Below, piece by piece: positions 8,176-18,726 of a stretch of 64,000 bases of DNA. The position numbers and the translations under genes were made by a program. The first letter of the stretch is position 1; every line of letters starts with the position of its first letter. A model generated the notes under the pieces. It made no database searches. It saw only the letters and a program-made list of their open reading frames with translations, and was not told the DNA's origin. Origin of the DNA: Chitinispirillaceae bacterium (GTDB lineage Bacteria > Fibrobacterota > Chitinivibrionia > Chitinivibrionales > Chitinispirillaceae). The stretch is from assembly GCA_016932075.1 (NCBI GenBank), contig JAFGDP010000042.1:24570-88569 (forward strand), given 5' to 3'.

Positions 8176-10104
8176 CTATCCCACTCCAAAATCCTCTAGT
8201 TCGGCGTGCCGCTTCTCCCACTCCCGCATCAGGTCATCGAGTTCCGCCTGTTCCAATTCAATAGCCTGCGCGGTCTCGGCCAGCAGCACATGGTTGGAGG
8301 CATTACCCGGATCATCCAGAAGCCCTCTAAGCCGCGCCATGCCCTCCTCTCTGGCCTCGATCTCCCGCTCCAGTTTCTGCACGGCGCGCTGCGCTTTTTT
8401 ACGCTGCACCCTCTCCCGGATCCTGCGTTCCTTGTCTTTCGCATCCTCCTGCGACCTGCCTGGTTTCACCGCGTCTCCCTCCGCGCGGTTCCCCCAGAGT
8501 CCCTCTTCGACGTACGTCCGGTAATCGGCAAGCGTGCCGGGAAAATCGCGGATCAGGCCGGGCCGCATTTCAATGACGCGGCCGGCGATACGGGACACAA
8601 AATACTCGTCATGCGAAACGAGCACGATGGTTCCGGTGAATTTTTCCAGCGCGCGCAGAAGCGTTTCAACGGAATTGATGTCCAGATGGTTGGTGGGCTC
8701 GTCAAGCAGGAGCGTGTTCCCGGGGCTTGCAAGCATGGTGGCGAACACCAGCCGCGATTTTTCACCGCCCGACAGCACTCCGACCTTTTTCGCGACCGCG
8801 TCGTCCCCGGAAAAAAGAAAGGCGCCCAGAATGTTCCTGATAAACGTCTTTTCGGTCTTGACCGCGGTTTCGGCAACGGTCTGCTCGACCGTTTTTTCCT
8901 GATCAAGTTGTTCGAGCTGGTGCTGGCCGAAATAGCGGACAATCGTATTGTAACCGGCCTCGCATGTCCCGCTCCACGGTTTCAGGTCGCCGGCCATGAG
9001 CTTGAGCAACGTTGATTTACCCGACCCGTTCGGCCCCACGACCGCGACCCGGTCCCCTCTCCGTATTTCCATTGAAAGCCCGGAGAACACGTCTGTTTCG
9101 CCGTAACGTACCGACACATTGCACAGCTTCAGCGGTACGCCGCCCGACTGGACGGTCCGGGCAAAGGTGAAGTCGATGGTGCCGCTTTCCTCCGGTATCT
9201 CGGGCAGCTGCTCCCTGAGCTTTTCGATCTGTTTGAGCCGCGATGCCGCCTGTGTGGCTTTGGTGTTCTTTGCCTTGAACCGTTCAACGAAACGCTCTTT
9301 TTCCGCGATCTGAAGCTGCAGGTTTCGGAAACGGTTGCGCGCCTGCTCCCGCACCAGTTCGCGCATTGTGAGAAACTCGTCATAGTTTCCCCTGTACATG
9401 GTTATGGCGCGGTTACTGATTTCAGCGGTGCATCCGGTCATGCGGTTGAGGAAGTCACGGTCATGGCTGATGATCATCATGCCGCCCTCGTACCGGTCGA
9501 GAAATTTCTCAAGCCAGACCAGGGAATCCATGTCAAGATGGTTGGTCGGCTCGTCAAGAAGCAGGTACCCGGGTGACAGAAGCAGGAGCTTTCCCAGCAC
9601 CACGCGCATGCGATAGCCTCCGGATAATTCACTCAGCGGCCGACGCCATTTTTCCAAGGGTACGCCGAGCCCTGCGAGGATCGACTCCGCCCGGGACTGG
9701 AGGGAGTATACGTCATGAAACTCGACGGCATGATGCAGCTCCTCGATCTTCCTGAGGGCTTTGTGGCCGGTGGTCCCGTCGCGGTTGACCGCATGCCCCA
9801 GCTCCTCGAGTTTCTTTTCGAAATCAAGTAGATGGGCAAACGGCTGCAGCACGATCTCCATGGGCGTGTGCTCGTCAAACACCTCAACCTCCTGGTGCAG
9901 GTAGCCGATGGTGCAATCGGACGCTTTCTGTATGCTCCCCTTGTCCGGAACCGTCTCACCCGCCAGCATGCGCATAAGCGTGGTCTTCCCAGAGCCGTTG
10001 ACGCCGACAAGGCCGGTGCGCTCGCTCTCATGAAACGCGACCGAAACGTCGTCGAGCAGCATTTCGCCGCCGTACTGTTTGGAGACATGGTCGAGCGTTA
10101 TCAT
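8176..10104 (-). CDS. ABC-F family ATPase (ribosome-associated, YheS/Uup-like)
   Basis: A 642-residue protein with two ABC ATPase domains and no membrane segments. Domain 1 has GVNGSGKTT, the signature LSGGYRMR and LLLDEPTNHLD. Domain 2 has GPNGSGKSTLLKL, LSGGEKSRLV and again LLLDEPTNHLD. Between them is a basic, helical linker (about 220-310) of the type that reaches the peptidyl-transferase centre in ABC-F translation factors. The C-terminus is a Lys/Arg/Glu-rich coiled coil (about 545-640). Both Walker B glutamates are intact. ABC-F proteins rescue or tune ribosomes; antibiotic resistance is possible in some members but not shown here. Start ATG 10104 begins the family-typical MITLDHVSKQYG, and no strong ribosome-binding site is visible. 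Confidence 0.93.
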   Translation of the reverse strand: MITLDHVSKQYGGEMLLDDVSVAFHESERTGLVGVNGSGKTTLMRMLAGETVPDKGSIQKASDCTIGYLHQEVEVFDEHTPMEIVLQPFAHLLDFEKKLEELGHAVNRDGTTGHKALRKIEELHHAVEFHDVYSLQSRAESILAGLGVPLEKWRRPLSELSGGYRMRVVLGKLLLLSPGYLLLDEPTNHLDMDSLVWLEKFLDRYEGGMMIISHDRDFLNRMTGCTAEISNRAITMYRGNYDEFLTMRELVREQARNRFRNLQLQIAEKERFVERFKAKNTKATQAASRLKQIEKLREQLPEIPEESGTIDFTFARTVQSGGVPLKLCNVSVRYGETDVFSGLSMEIRRGDRVAVVGPNGSGKSTLLKLMAGDLKPWSGTCEAGYNTIVRYFGQHQLEQLDQEKTVEQTVAETAVKTEKTFIRNILGAFLFSGDDAVAKKVGVLSGGEKSRLVFATMLASPGNTLLLDEPTNHLDINSVETLLRALEKFTGTIVLVSHDEYFVSRIAGRVIEMRPGLIRDFPGTLADYRTYVEEGLWGNRAEGDAVKPGRSQEDAKDKERRIRERVQRKKAQRAVQKLEREIEAREEGMARLRGLLDDPGNASNHVLLAETAQAIELEQAELDDLMREWEKRHAELEDFGVG

Positions 10105-10133
10105 AGCGGGTGGAAGAGTGGTTGTTCCATAAA

Positions 10134-11267
10134 TCAAACAAACGCCTTTAGAAATGTATGCGCGGGACAAATCCTTATGCCCCCTCTGGTCATCATATCC
10201 GATCGGGTATCAAGAACGACCTGGGCGGCAGGGACGTTTTCAAACCGTTCCGTGAGATAGCGCAGTGCCGGGGAACAGGCGTCGTCCCGCACCTTGCACT
10301 CAACAAATTGCACCGGTTTTCCATCTTCGACAATGACGAAATCCACCTCGCGCTTATGCACGTCCCTGAAATAGCGCAGTTCGCAGTTCCTCCCTTCCGT
10401 GTCCTGCAGAAAGTAGCACCATTTGAGAAGGTGACAAGCCACAAGATTTTCGAACCTGCATCCCGTATCTTTGACCAGGGTCCAATCGAACTGATACAGT
10501 TTGGCTTCCTTCTTGACGGCACGTATTTTCGGCGCTCCAAACGGATAGATCCTGAAAATCGAATAGAGATTTTCCAGTATAGTCAACCACCGCGATACCG
10601 CTCGGTGTGACACCTCCAGGTCCTCGCGGAGCGCATTGAGTGAAAGCGGCGATCCGACCAGTTCCGGCAGCCGCAGCGAAAGACGCTCAATAAGGTTGAC
10701 GTCATCGACGCGTTCGAGGTCCCTCAGTTCATCGCGGACTATCCTTGAACGGTATTCATAGCTCCAGCGCCTGCTTTCCTTTTCCGACGCTGCCAGAAAC
10801 GGTTCGGGAAATCCTCCATACGTTAAAAGGTCCTGCAGGGTAGAGGGCTTTGCTTCACCGCACTCGGCAAGCGAGAGCGGCAGCAGCCGGTAAAAATGAT
10901 AGCGACCCTGAAGTGAATCCCCTCCCCGTCGATAATAGTCAAGTTTTGCGCTTCCGGTAACAAGGATCTGCAATTCGCGACCGCGCGTATCGTACAGGCC
11001 TTTCAGCACCTGACGCCATCGTGAATACTTATGCACCTCGTCCAAAACCAGGGGCCCTTTCCCTGCCGGAAACTCCTCCCGCATGATCGAATGGCGGTCC
11101 TTCATCGCGTCCCAATTCATGTATCTTCCTGCCAGAGCTCCCTTCGGTTCCGACCATATATGCTTTGCCAGGGTGGTTTTACCTGATTGTCGCGGCCCGC
11201 CGATAAAAACCATCTTTTTCCGCAGATCATGTTTGACGTTTTTTTCGATATGTCGGGTGAGATACAT
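10134..11267 (-). CDS. AAA+ ATPase with DUF4143 domain
   Basis: A 377-residue protein with an N-terminal P-loop ATPase (Walker A GGPRQSGKTTLA near 25; Walker B PLVLDEVHKYS) and a sensor-like LVTGSAK. The C-terminal DUF4143 part holds a winged-helix stretch and a nuclease-like ending, REVDFVIVEDGKPVQFVECKV. This family is common and scattered in bacteria and archaea; its role is not settled, and toxin-antitoxin-like or mobile functions have been suggested. ATG 11267 follows GGGAGGCAAAG. A promoter is visible upstream (11315-11343). The gene ends 29 bp before the ABC-F gene on the same strand. Confidence 0.88.
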   Translation of the reverse strand: MYLTRHIEKNVKHDLRKKMVFIGGPRQSGKTTLAKHIWSEPKGALAGRYMNWDAMKDRHSIMREEFPAGKGPLVLDEVHKYSRWRQVLKGLYDTRGRELQILVTGSAKLDYYRRGGDSLQGRYHFYRLLPLSLAECGEAKPSTLQDLLTYGGFPEPFLAASEKESRRWSYEYRSRIVRDELRDLERVDDVNLIERLSLRLPELVGSPLSLNALREDLEVSHRAVSRWLTILENLYSIFRIYPFGAPKIRAVKKEAKLYQFDWTLVKDTGCRFENLVACHLLKWCYFLQDTEGRNCELRYFRDVHKREVDFVIVEDGKPVQFVECKVRDDACSPALRYLTERFENVPAAQVVLDTRSDMMTRGGIRICPAHTFLKAFV

Positions 11268-11314
11268 CTTTGCCTCCCGGCAAAATAAGTTGTTTGTTTT
11301 TTTGCTTATAGGCA

Positions 11315-11343
11315 AAAATACTATTACCCCGCCGTTCGGGCAA
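11315..11343 (-). promoter_or_regulatory. Sigma70-like promoter for the DUF4143 ATPase gene
   Basis: The minus strand reads TTGCCC, a 17-bp spacer, then TATTTT, about 48 bp before the start codon. Spacing is ideal and the -10 element is moderate. Confidence 0.5.
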
Positions 11344-11475
11344 GATACAATGCACGATCTGGCCTACAGGAAAGACAAGGATTTCATGGAAGCGAGGCAG
11401 AGGTTTACATGAGAGATCCCGGATACCATAAGACCCGGCCATTTGGGCGATGCACTGGTAACCCCCAACCGTACA

Positions 11476-12336
11476 TCACCGCTTTGAATCCAGAAGCTTG
11501 TGCAGTTTCTCGTAATCCGGTGTCCGCATATAGAGAGGCTTCTTGTTGTCCCGATAGGCAACAAGTTGTTCTTCAAACGCAGGCGCGGCAAGGTTCGTAT
11601 AGAGGACGCCCAAAGGGAACGCGTCGGACTTCAGGGCAAGCCGCATGGCCGCATCACGGTCGGCAGGATCATGCGCATCGTCAATCCAATAGGTGTTTTC
11701 ACGATACCACTGAAACGTATTGACCTTGTTGAAAGAAACGCAGGGCTGGAAACAATCGACCAGCGCATATCCTTTGTGCTGTATCGCTTTCTTAATCACC
11801 TCCTTGGTTTTATCGGCATCGCCGGAAAAAGCGCGCGCGACGAATGATGCGTTCAGCGCAATGGCCACAGCCACTGGATTGAACGGCTCGTTCGCCACCC
11901 CGGTGATCTGGACCGGCGTTTTGAATCCTCTCCTGCTCGTGGGCGAGGCCTGTCCTTTGGTCAAACCGTATACCATGTTGTTGTGCACGATGTTGGTGAT
12001 GTCGGGATTGCGGCGGATGGTATGGATAAAATGGTTGCCGCCCTCGCCGTAGGTGCAGCCGTCGCCGCTCTCGCAAATGACGATAAGGCTGGGATTCGAC
12101 GCCTTGATGGCGGTTGCCGCGGGCAGCGAACGCCCGTGAAGACCGTTAAAATAGCTGACGTTGATATACTGGGGTGTTTTAGCCGCCTGACCGATGCCCG
12201 ACACCATGACCAGCTGTTCGTGCGGAAGCGACAGCTCCGTCAGCGCCTCCTTGACTATACGAATGATCGAAAAGTTGCCGCATCCCGGGCACCAGGCCAT
12301 ATCAGGGGAATGGTCGAAATCATAGGGATGTGTCAT
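11476..12336 (-). CDS. korB: 2-oxoacid:ferredoxin oxidoreductase, beta subunit
   Basis: A 286-residue thiamine-diphosphate-binding subunit. The start region [12 protein letters not shown] is the conserved CPGCG cluster motif. [20 protein letters not shown] and the [16 protein letters not shown] block, which binds TPP and magnesium, are typical of 2-oxoglutarate- or general 2-oxoacid:ferredoxin oxidoreductases. With the alpha-gamma subunit 20 bp upstream it oxidatively decarboxylates a 2-oxoacid to acyl-CoA and reduces ferredoxin in the cytoplasm. 2-Oxoglutarate is the likeliest substrate, though 2-oxoacid specificity is hard to fix from sequence. ATG 12336 follows GGAG. It is the last gene of the leftward run. 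Confidence 0.93.
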   Translation of the reverse strand: MTHPYDFDHSPDMAWCPGCGNFSIIRIVKEALTELSLPHEQLVMVSGIGQAAKTPQYINVSYFNGLHGRSLPAATAIKASNPSLIVICESGDGCTYGEGGNHFIHTIRRNPDITNIVHNNMVYGLTKGQASPTSRRGFKTPVQITGVANEPFNPVAVAIALNASFVARAFSGDADKTKEVIKKAIQHKGYALVDCFQPCVSFNKVNTFQWYRENTYWIDDAHDPADRDAAMRLALKSDAFPLGVLYTNLAAPAFEEQLVAYRDNKKPLYMRTPDYEKLHKLLDSKR

Positions 12337-12356
12337 GAGGTGCGTCTCCGATTTTG

Positions 12357-14063
12357 TTACAGTTGCCGTATCGCTTCCGTGATCTCTTCGACCGAGAAAG
12401 GCATTCCATTGTATTTGAGGATTTTTTTATGAAACGATATCCCGGTCACCTGGGTGAGCAGCGTCCCGAACTGCGCGGTCGCGTTGTTTTCAACGGTCAC
12501 CCGCAGTGCCGCTTTTTCAAGCCACTGCGTGGCTGAGCGAGAAACGGGATATACCTGCGAAAAGTGAAGGAACGCGACATCCTCCCGGCCTGATTTCGCC
12601 AGCGCCTCATTGAGCGTATGAAAGGTGGAACCCCAGCCGACGAGAATGGTCGTGTATGATCGGTGCCCGCTGAACCGGGGCGGGATGGCCTGCTCGGTCA
12701 GGGGGTGCAGCCTCCTGTTGCGCTTTTCCACCATCGCCGTGCGCATGGTGAAATCCTCGGTAATATACCCACCCTCGTCGTGCTCGTCGCTGTCTGCGCA
12801 GACAATGCCTCTGCCGAGACCGGGAATGCCGCGCGACGAAATTCCGCTTTCAGTAAACGCATACCGCCGGTAGGCCTTATCCGTTTCAACAATGTGTTTC
12901 TCCTCTTTGCAGGCGGTGAGATCTATGCCGCTGGTATTGTAACTCGAATCAAGGAAATACTGGTCAGTGAGCACGAATACCGGGATCTGGTATTTGTCTG
13001 CGACATTAAATGCCCTGCAGGTGAGGTCAATGCTATCTTTGAAATCCGCCGGTGTATAAATCACGCGGGGGAATTCTCCATGGCCGGCATAGAGCGCAAG
13101 GTTGAGGTCCGCCTGCTCGGTCCGCGTCGGCAGCCCGGTCGCCGGTCCCGGCCGTTGAGCGAGATGAACCACCAGTGGCGATTCCATGGCGCCGGCAAGG
13201 CTTACTCCCTCTTCCATGAGGGCAAATCCTCCTCCCGAGGTAGTCACCATTGCGCGTCCGCCTGCGTACCAGGACGCGACAGCCATATTGATCGCCGCGA
13301 TCTCGTCTTCGGCCTGCTCAACGACCACGCCAAAAGAAGCCGCTTGTTGCGCCATAAACTCGAGGATGCTGGTCGACGGGGACATGGGATAGGACGCGAC
13401 GAAGGTGCACCCGCCGGCAATCGCGCCCATACCGACGCCCTCGGACCCGTACAGCAGGTGATCGCCAGCAACGGGGGCCCGACTCGGGATGCCGCACAGC
13501 ATCTTCCCGGCGGTCCTGATGCGTTCACCTTCGTTGTACCCTTTGCCGAACGCGGTCTCGTTTTTTGCGAGCGTTTCCTCGTCTTTCCGTTTGAGGGTGT
13601 TTTTGAGGGTTGAAAGGGCAATCCCCTTGTCAAGGCACATGAGGGCGCACAGCATGCCCAGCACCACGGTGTTGAGCAGTATCGCCCCGCCGCTCTCCCT
13701 GGCAAGGGCACCCAGGGGAACAAGATGAAGGCGGCCATGCCCGCGGAATTGCGCATCAATGGTAGCTTCGTCGCCGATGAGGACGGTGCCATCCGTCACG
13801 CGATGCGCGATACGCCGCAGGCCCTCCTTCTGCAGCGATACCGCGATGTCGATACGGTCCACGAACGCAGGACACGGAACTGATGCAATACGGATTTCCG
13901 TCGTATTGTTTCCCCCGCGTATGCGCGACATGAACTCGGTATAGGTGAACACATGGAACCCGCCAGCCTTGGCGATTTTCGCAAAAATGACTTCAAGGGT
14001 CTTAAGCCCCTGCCCGGCTTCGCCGGACAGGACAATTGAAAGGTCATAGGAAGCTTTTTGCAT
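12357..14063 (-). CDS. korA: 2-oxoacid:ferredoxin oxidoreductase, fused gamma-alpha subunit
   Basis: A 568-residue protein. The N-terminal gamma domain starts [16 protein letters not shown] (about 5-190). It is fused to the alpha pyrimidine-binding domain, with [24 protein letters not shown] near 210 and the [32 protein letters not shown] block that contacts TPP and CoA. The [22 protein letters not shown] segment is characteristic of the family. It pairs with KorB downstream. ATG 14063 has CCGGAG eight bases upstream; the longer frame to 14099 lacks such a site. No ferredoxin-type delta subunit is encoded next to it, so a separate ferredoxin must accept the electrons. Confidence 0.93.
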   Translation of the reverse strand: MQKASYDLSIVLSGEAGQGLKTLEVIFAKIAKAGGFHVFTYTEFMSRIRGGNNTTEIRIASVPCPAFVDRIDIAVSLQKEGLRRIAHRVTDGTVLIGDEATIDAQFRGHGRLHLVPLGALARESGGAILLNTVVLGMLCALMCLDKGIALSTLKNTLKRKDEETLAKNETAFGKGYNEGERIRTAGKMLCGIPSRAPVAGDHLLYGSEGVGMGAIAGGCTFVASYPMSPSTSILEFMAQQAASFGVVVEQAEDEIAAINMAVASWYAGGRAMVTTSGGGFALMEEGVSLAGAMESPLVVHLAQRPGPATGLPTRTEQADLNLALYAGHGEFPRVIYTPADFKDSIDLTCRAFNVADKYQIPVFVLTDQYFLDSSYNTSGIDLTACKEEKHIVETDKAYRRYAFTESGISSRGIPGLGRGIVCADSDEHDEGGYITEDFTMRTAMVEKRNRRLHPLTEQAIPPRFSGHRSYTTILVGWGSTFHTLNEALAKSGREDVAFLHFSQVYPVSRSATQWLEKAALRVTVENNATAQFGTLLTQVTGISFHKKILKYNGMPFSVEEITEAIRQL

Positions 14064-14182
14064 CTGATAACTCCGGTAGGTGGTCGTCCAGTTATACATC
14101 CCCGTGATATCGGCGCATCACGGACAACAACAAACGCGCTCTACAGGGGAGTGATGATCCCAGGGATCCCGCTTCCTTCTTA

Positions 14183-14695
14183 TCACAAAGTGCGATACGC
14201 ATGAAGCGCCTGTTTCACCGAATCAAACGCGACGGCTTTTTCATCGATCGCTTCCGGTTCTAAAATCACGACCTCGCTTGTTTCTTCCGAAATACCGGGT
14301 GCTGAACCATTTCCCGCCGTACAGAGAAAATATGCATCGGCAGAAAAATACGTGACGTCGAGATAATGATACCTGTTGGGAAACGATCCGAAATAGCGCA
14401 GATCGGTCAGTTCTATGCCGCACTCCTCCTTCACTTCGCGGCGCAGTGCCGTTTCAAGCGATTCCCGGTAATCGACAAAACCGCCAGGCACATCAAGAAG
14501 CCCCTTCTGTGGATCATGCGCACGCTTGAGGAGAAGAACCTTTCTGTCGATTTCAACAATGGCGGCAACTGCCGCGGCGCAGTTGTGGAAATAGACATAC
14601 CCGCACGAATCGCACCGTATCGCGTTCTTCATATGCACTTCAATACGGTCTGATGCACAGCGCGGGCAAAAGGTGAACTGTGTGAAGGATTTCAT
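14183..14695 (-). CDS. NUDIX hydrolase with N-terminal zinc ribbon
   Basis: A 170-residue protein. The zinc ribbon has CPRC at 10-13 and CDSCG near 29. The Nudix box GGFVDYRESLETALRREVKEECGI contains every catalytic position of Gx5Ex7REUxEExGU. Members with this layout hydrolyse NADH, ADP-ribose or related nucleoside diphosphate derivatives. The substrate cannot be fixed from sequence. It lies between korA and dut on the same strand. No clear ribosome-binding site precedes ATG 14695. Confidence 0.88.
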   Translation of the reverse strand: MKSFTQFTFCPRCASDRIEVHMKNAIRCDSCGYVYFHNCAAAVAAIVEIDRKVLLLKRAHDPQKGLLDVPGGFVDYRESLETALRREVKEECGIELTDLRYFGSFPNRYHYLDVTYFSADAYFLCTAGNGSAPGISEETSEVVILEPEAIDEKAVAFDSVKQALHAYRTL

Positions 14696-14797
14696 GAAGA
14701 TAAAAATATTTTATGCGGGACAGGATATAATGGCGGATCACCGGTAGCAGAATGAAAGATGGAAAATGCTGCATTCATCAATCTTCAATCCGCTTTT

Positions 14798-15241
14798 TCA
14801 TTTTCCCGTATGCCCGAATCCGCCTTCTCCCCGGACCGTATCCGAAACGGTATCCGTTTCTGAAAAATCGATTTCTGCGGCGACTTTTGCAGGAACGAGC
14901 TGCGCGATGCGGTCTCCCCGCCTGACCGTAAACGGTTCGCTTCCACAATTCGCGCAAATCACCTTGACCTCACCACGATAATCCGCGTCAATGGTACCGG
15001 GAGCATTGAGTATGGTAATGCCGTGCTTAATGGCGAGTCCGCTGCGCGGGCGGACCTGCACTTCGAATCCCGCCGGAATCTCGAAGATAAGGCCGGTAGG
15101 AATGAGCGCGCGACCGAGCGGCGGAAGCACGATCTCCGATTCGATCGCCGCGACCACGTCGCATCCCGAGGCGTGTTCGCTCATCCGGGACGGAAGAGGA
15201 AGATCCCGGGCATGCGGGAGGCGTTTGACTAATATATGCAT
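14798..15241 (-). CDS. dut: Deoxyuridine 5'-triphosphate nucleotidohydrolase (dUTPase)
   Basis: A 147-residue trimeric-type dUTPase. Motifs in order: ASGCDVVA (1), [11 protein letters not shown] (2-3, with the conserved RSG), [16 protein letters not shown] (3, catalytic Asp in DADYRG), RGDRIAQLV (4) and the C-terminal [10 protein letters not shown] (5), which closes over the active site. It hydrolyses dUTP to dUMP and pyrophosphate, keeping uracil out of DNA and feeding thymidylate synthesis. Length matches the family. A 60-bp inverted repeat lies between it and pnp. Confidence 0.96.
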   Translation of the reverse strand: MHILVKRLPHARDLPLPSRMSEHASGCDVVAAIESEIVLPPLGRALIPTGLIFEIPAGFEVQVRPRSGLAIKHGITILNAPGTIDADYRGEVKVICANCGSEPFTVRRGDRIAQLVPAKVAAEIDFSETDTVSDTVRGEGGFGHTGK

Positions 15242-15259
15242 GAATAGTTCACCGCTGGC

Positions 15260-15319
15260 GGTTATCAGTTACCGGTTCCGATTTAATTATCTGTCAACTG
15301 CAAACCGGCAACTGATACC
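15260..15319 (-). other. Long imperfect inverted repeat between pnp and dut
   Basis: Arms of about 17 bp, AACCGGCAACTGATACC at 15303-15319 and its near complement at 15260-15277, flank a loop of about 25 nt. No T-run follows. It could be a processing or stability hairpin at the 3' end of the pnp message. Confidence 0.55.
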
Positions 15320-15324
15320 TTTGA

Positions 15325-17394
15325 TTACAGAAGCGCTTTTCTGCTGAGCTTGACCTTGCCGCGGTCAAATCCTATTAATTTGACCTTGATTTTATCACCG
15401 AGTTTGACCACGTCTTCGACCTTGGCCACCCGATGCTTCTCGAGTTCAGAGATATGAACAAGTCCTTCCTTACCGGGCAGGAATTCCACAAATGCGCCGA
15501 ACTCAACGATCGATTTGACCTCAGCCTCGTAGACGGCGCCGAGCTCGGGTTCCGCAACGATCATCTTGACCATCTGTATCGCCGCATCGCGGGATTCCTT
15601 GTCAATCGCCGCGATCTGAATCGTGCCGTCGTCTTCGATGTTGATCGTTGTTCCGGTTTTTTCCTGTATGTCGCGGACCACCTTGCCGCCCGGACCGATT
15701 ACCTCGCGGATCTTGTCCTTTTCAATTGTGATGGTGGTAATGCGCGGCGCATTGGCCGACAGCTCCTTGCGGGAGGAGGGAATGGTTTGCTCCATAATTT
15801 CAATTATCCGCATCCGGGCGTCCCGCGCTTTTGCGAGCGCTTCCTGCATGATCTGCTGTGTGATACCGGCAATTTTTATGTCCATCTGCACCGAGGTGAT
15901 GCCATGACGCGTTCCCGCGATCTTGAAATCCATGTCGCCGAGATGATCCTCGGTACCGAGGATATCGGTGAGGATACGGATCTCTTCACCCTCCTTGATA
16001 AGACCCATGGCGACGCCCGCGACATGCGCCTTGATCGGAACCCCGGCCGCCATGAGCGAGAGCGACGAACAGCAGACCGAGGCCATGGATGACGATCCGT
16101 TGGATTCGAGGATTTCGGATACGACACGTATCGTATAGGGAAAGCATTTTTCATCGGGCAGAACCGGACGCAAGGACCGCTCCGCGAGGTTGCCGTGTCC
16201 GATCTCCCTGCGGCTGGTGGAACCGACGCGCTTCACTTCGCCGACGGAAAAGGGAGGAAAGTTGTAATGCAGCATGTATGATTTATCATATTCGCCCTGA
16301 ATGTTGTCGATATGCTGCTCGTCGAGCTTGGTGCCCAGCGTGGTCGCCACGAGCGCCTGCGTTTCCCCGCGGGTAAAAAGCGCCGAACCGTGCGCCTGGG
16401 GCAGGATGTCAAGCTCACAGGTGATGGGCCTGATTTCATCAAGGCCGCGGCCGCCGATACGAACGCCGCTCGAAACGATGGTGTGACGGATATCGTCGCT
16501 TTCAATCCCCGTGAAAACCTCTTCGATGGCGCGCTCCTGCTCCGGGTATTTCTCGGAAAGCGCCTGCTGCACCTCATCAAGAAGGGCGTTAATCCCCTTG
16601 TAGCGCTCCTGTTTTATGCCGTTGAAGCTGAGATCGTGAATTCGGCCATTGACTATTGACTTTACATCAGAGACAAGGCCGGGGTCGATCGCGGCGGGAG
16701 CAAATTCAATTTTCTGTTTTCCAGCCTGTGCGATGACCTCTTTCTGGATAGCGATGATCTGCTTGATATGCCCGTGCGCCAGCGTGAGCGCTTCCACGAT
16801 AGTCTCCTCGCCGACCTCCCAGGCGCCGCCCTCGACCATCATGATGGAGCTCTCGGTACCGGCCACGACCAGTTCGAGCGCCGAGGCTTCGGTCTCTGCC
16901 AGAGTGGGAAACACCTTGAGCGCGCCATCGACAAGACCGATCCGCACGGCAGCGACCGGTTCACGGAATGGAATGTCGGAAAGCGCAAGCGCCGTTGCCG
17001 CTGCGGTAATCGCCATCACGCTTGCATCGTAATACTCATCGGCGGAAACGACAAGGCAGATGATCTGCACTTCGTTACGGTATCCTTCCGGAAACAATGG
17101 CCGGATCGGACGGTCCACCAAACGTGCCGACAATATCTCTTTTTCACTGGGTCGTCCTTCGCGTTTGAAAAAGCCGCCCGGAATCTTTCCTGCGGCGTAG
17201 GTCTTTTCGATATATTCAACGGACAGGGGGAAAAAACCTGCGTTTTCCGGCTCCTTGCCGCTGCAGGCCGTGGCAAGGACCATGGTGTTGCCGATACGAA
17301 CGACCGATGTGCCGCCGGCCTGTTTTGCCATCCGGCCGGTTTCGATCGAAACCTTGATGCCGGCCACTTCGGTCTCAACGTTGCATAAAGACAT
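15325..17394 (-). CDS. pnp: Polyribonucleotide nucleotidyltransferase (PNPase)
   Basis: A 689-residue protein, full length. Two RNase PH domains flank a helical domain; the first has the RPIRPLFPEGYRNEVQ motif and the second GSALFTRGETQALV and the DxxGxEDxLGDMDFKIAGT block with the catalytic aspartates. A KH domain (EVIGPGGKVVRDIQEKTGT) and an S1 domain (GAVYEAEVKSIVEFGAFVEFLPGKEGLVHIS) follow. It degrades RNA 3' to 5' with phosphate and can add tails in reverse. It lies after rpsO, as in many bacteria, and a terminator sits between the two. ATG 17394 follows AGGAGCAGTTC. Confidence 0.98.
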   Translation of the reverse strand: MSLCNVETEVAGIKVSIETGRMAKQAGGTSVVRIGNTMVLATACSGKEPENAGFFPLSVEYIEKTYAAGKIPGGFFKREGRPSEKEILSARLVDRPIRPLFPEGYRNEVQIICLVVSADEYYDASVMAITAAATALALSDIPFREPVAAVRIGLVDGALKVFPTLAETEASALELVVAGTESSIMMVEGGAWEVGEETIVEALTLAHGHIKQIIAIQKEVIAQAGKQKIEFAPAAIDPGLVSDVKSIVNGRIHDLSFNGIKQERYKGINALLDEVQQALSEKYPEQERAIEEVFTGIESDDIRHTIVSSGVRIGGRGLDEIRPITCELDILPQAHGSALFTRGETQALVATTLGTKLDEQHIDNIQGEYDKSYMLHYNFPPFSVGEVKRVGSTSRREIGHGNLAERSLRPVLPDEKCFPYTIRVVSEILESNGSSSMASVCCSSLSLMAAGVPIKAHVAGVAMGLIKEGEEIRILTDILGTEDHLGDMDFKIAGTRHGITSVQMDIKIAGITQQIMQEALAKARDARMRIIEIMEQTIPSSRKELSANAPRITTITIEKDKIREVIGPGGKVVRDIQEKTGTTINIEDDGTIQIAAIDKESRDAAIQMVKMIVAEPELGAVYEAEVKSIVEFGAFVEFLPGKEGLVHISELEKHRVAKVEDVVKLGDKIKVKLIGFDRGKVKLSRKALL

Positions 17395-17417
17395 GAACTG
17401 CTCCTGATGAATGGTAA

Positions 17418-17444
17418 TAAAAAAAGACAGGAAAGTGATTCCTG
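17418..17444 (-). terminator. Intrinsic terminator between rpsO and pnp
   Basis: The minus strand reads CAGGAA-TCACT-TTCCTG then TC and a run of T. It would end part of the transcript after rpsO, as known at the rpsO-pnp junction of enterobacteria. Confidence 0.75.
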
Positions 17445-17486
17445 CGTGATAGAGTGCTGCCGATGTAATTCCGCGGGCTGGGCATG

Positions 17487-17756
17487 TTATTTTCTGATGT
17501 TCAACTTCTTGAGCAAGGCGCGGTACTTCTCGATATCGGTGCCTGACAGATAATCCAGAAGCGAGCGGCGCTTGCCGACGAGCTTCAAGAGACCGTGCCG
17601 GGAATGATGATCCTTGGGAAATTCCTTGAGGTGCGCCGTGATCAGATTGATCTGTTCGGTCAAAAGCGCGACCTGGACCTCGGTATTGCCGGTGTCCTTT
17701 TCATTTTTTCCGTACTTACTGACCAGTTCCTGCGTACGTTCTTTCGTCAACGCCAT
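17487..17756 (-). CDS. rpsO: 30S ribosomal protein S15
   Basis: An 89-residue, four-helix protein with the family pattern [44 protein letters not shown] and the ending [12 protein letters not shown]. It binds 16S rRNA in the platform and is a primary assembly protein. ATG 17756 follows AGGAG. The start overlaps the ribF stop by 10 bp, which suggests coupled translation. Confidence 0.97.
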   Translation of the reverse strand: MALTKERTQELVSKYGKNEKDTGNTEVQVALLTEQINLITAHLKEFPKDHHSRHGLLKLVGKRRSLLDYLSGTDIEKYRALLKKLNIRK

Positions 17757-18700
17757 TGCATTTTCTCCTCATGAAAATAGGTCTCTATCATCTCTACGTC
17801 CTGGGCGATCTGCGCTTTCAGGTGATCGGTCGATTCAAATCGCCGGTCAGGCCTAAGCGACGAATAAAGCCATAAAAAAACCCTGCTTCCCACCGGGATC
17901 TCGGTTCTGCCACGATCAAACGAATAAAACTCAAACCGGGCTTCCCTCGATTCAGACACCGTGGGACTCTCGCCGAAGTACAGCGCCCCCTCCTCACTCC
18001 TTCCCTCATACTCCATTTCAGCCGCATACACGCCCGGTGGAGGAATGACCTTTTGCGAAGGCGGGCTCTTGAAATTGAGGGTTGGATACCCGATTGCTGT
18101 CCCGAGTTTCCTTCCCTGTGTACGTTCAACCCTTATAAGATAGGGATGGCCCAGCAGTCCAACCGCTTCGGCAATACGACCCTGCGTAATGAGTTCCCTG
18201 ATCTGCGTTGATGAGATAATCTCTCCCCCGTGGGCCAGCAGATCAGCAACAAATATTAAAAAATGGTATTTGTCTTGCATCAAACGCAAAAAATTCTCGT
18301 TTCCTTTGCGATCTTTGCCAATGGTATGGCCATGCCCCATGATCAACTGGGCCATGTGGAGCCTTTCGATGAGCACCGAACCGATAAATTGTTCAGGAGA
18401 CATGCGGCTCATTGCCGTATCAAAAGAAATCCGCACAAGGCATTCGATTCCCGCATGTTCCATAAACCGGGACTTTTCCTCAAAGGTTGAAAGAAGGAAA
18501 TATTTCCCCTTATCCGGCGACACGAGACGGGTATGCGGTTCAAACGTAACCACCGTGCTCATAAGGTTGGCTGCGCGTGAGCGTGCGACCACCTCTTTAA
18601 GCAGCTGACGGTGCCCGCGATGCACGCCGTCGAAGTTGCCCACCGTGACCACTGAACGTCCGGCTTGAGGAAGTGGTTCACTGCTGTAAAGAACGCGCAT
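17747..18700 (-). CDS. ribF: Bifunctional riboflavin kinase / FAD synthetase
   Basis: A 317-residue protein. The N-terminal nucleotidyltransferase has [15 protein letters not shown] (HxGH-type site) and [18 protein letters not shown]; the C-terminal riboflavin kinase has [15 protein letters not shown] and the [13 protein letters not shown] block. It converts riboflavin to FMN and then FAD in the cytoplasm. ATG 18700 has GGAAAG at 10 nt. The in-frame ATG at 18718 has AGGA touching it, which is poor. It lies between truB and rpsO, a widely conserved order. Confidence 0.95.
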   Translation of the reverse strand: MRVLYSSEPLPQAGRSVVTVGNFDGVHRGHRQLLKEVVARSRAANLMSTVVTFEPHTRLVSPDKGKYFLLSTFEEKSRFMEHAGIECLVRISFDTAMSRMSPEQFIGSVLIERLHMAQLIMGHGHTIGKDRKGNENFLRLMQDKYHFLIFVADLLAHGGEIISSTQIRELITQGRIAEAVGLLGHPYLIRVERTQGRKLGTAIGYPTLNFKSPPSQKVIPPPGVYAAEMEYEGRSEEGALYFGESPTVSESREARFEFYSFDRGRTEIPVGSRVFLWLYSSLRPDRRFESTDHLKAQIAQDVEMIETYFHEEKMQWR

Positions 18701-18726
18701 AGCAATACGGCTTTCCATTCCTATTC

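Noticed and set aside
11476..14063. Pyruvate:ferredoxin oxidoreductase
   Set aside because: The subunit layout (fused gamma-alpha plus beta, no delta) and motifs fit the 2-oxoglutarate or general 2-oxoacid type better. Exact specificity is left open.
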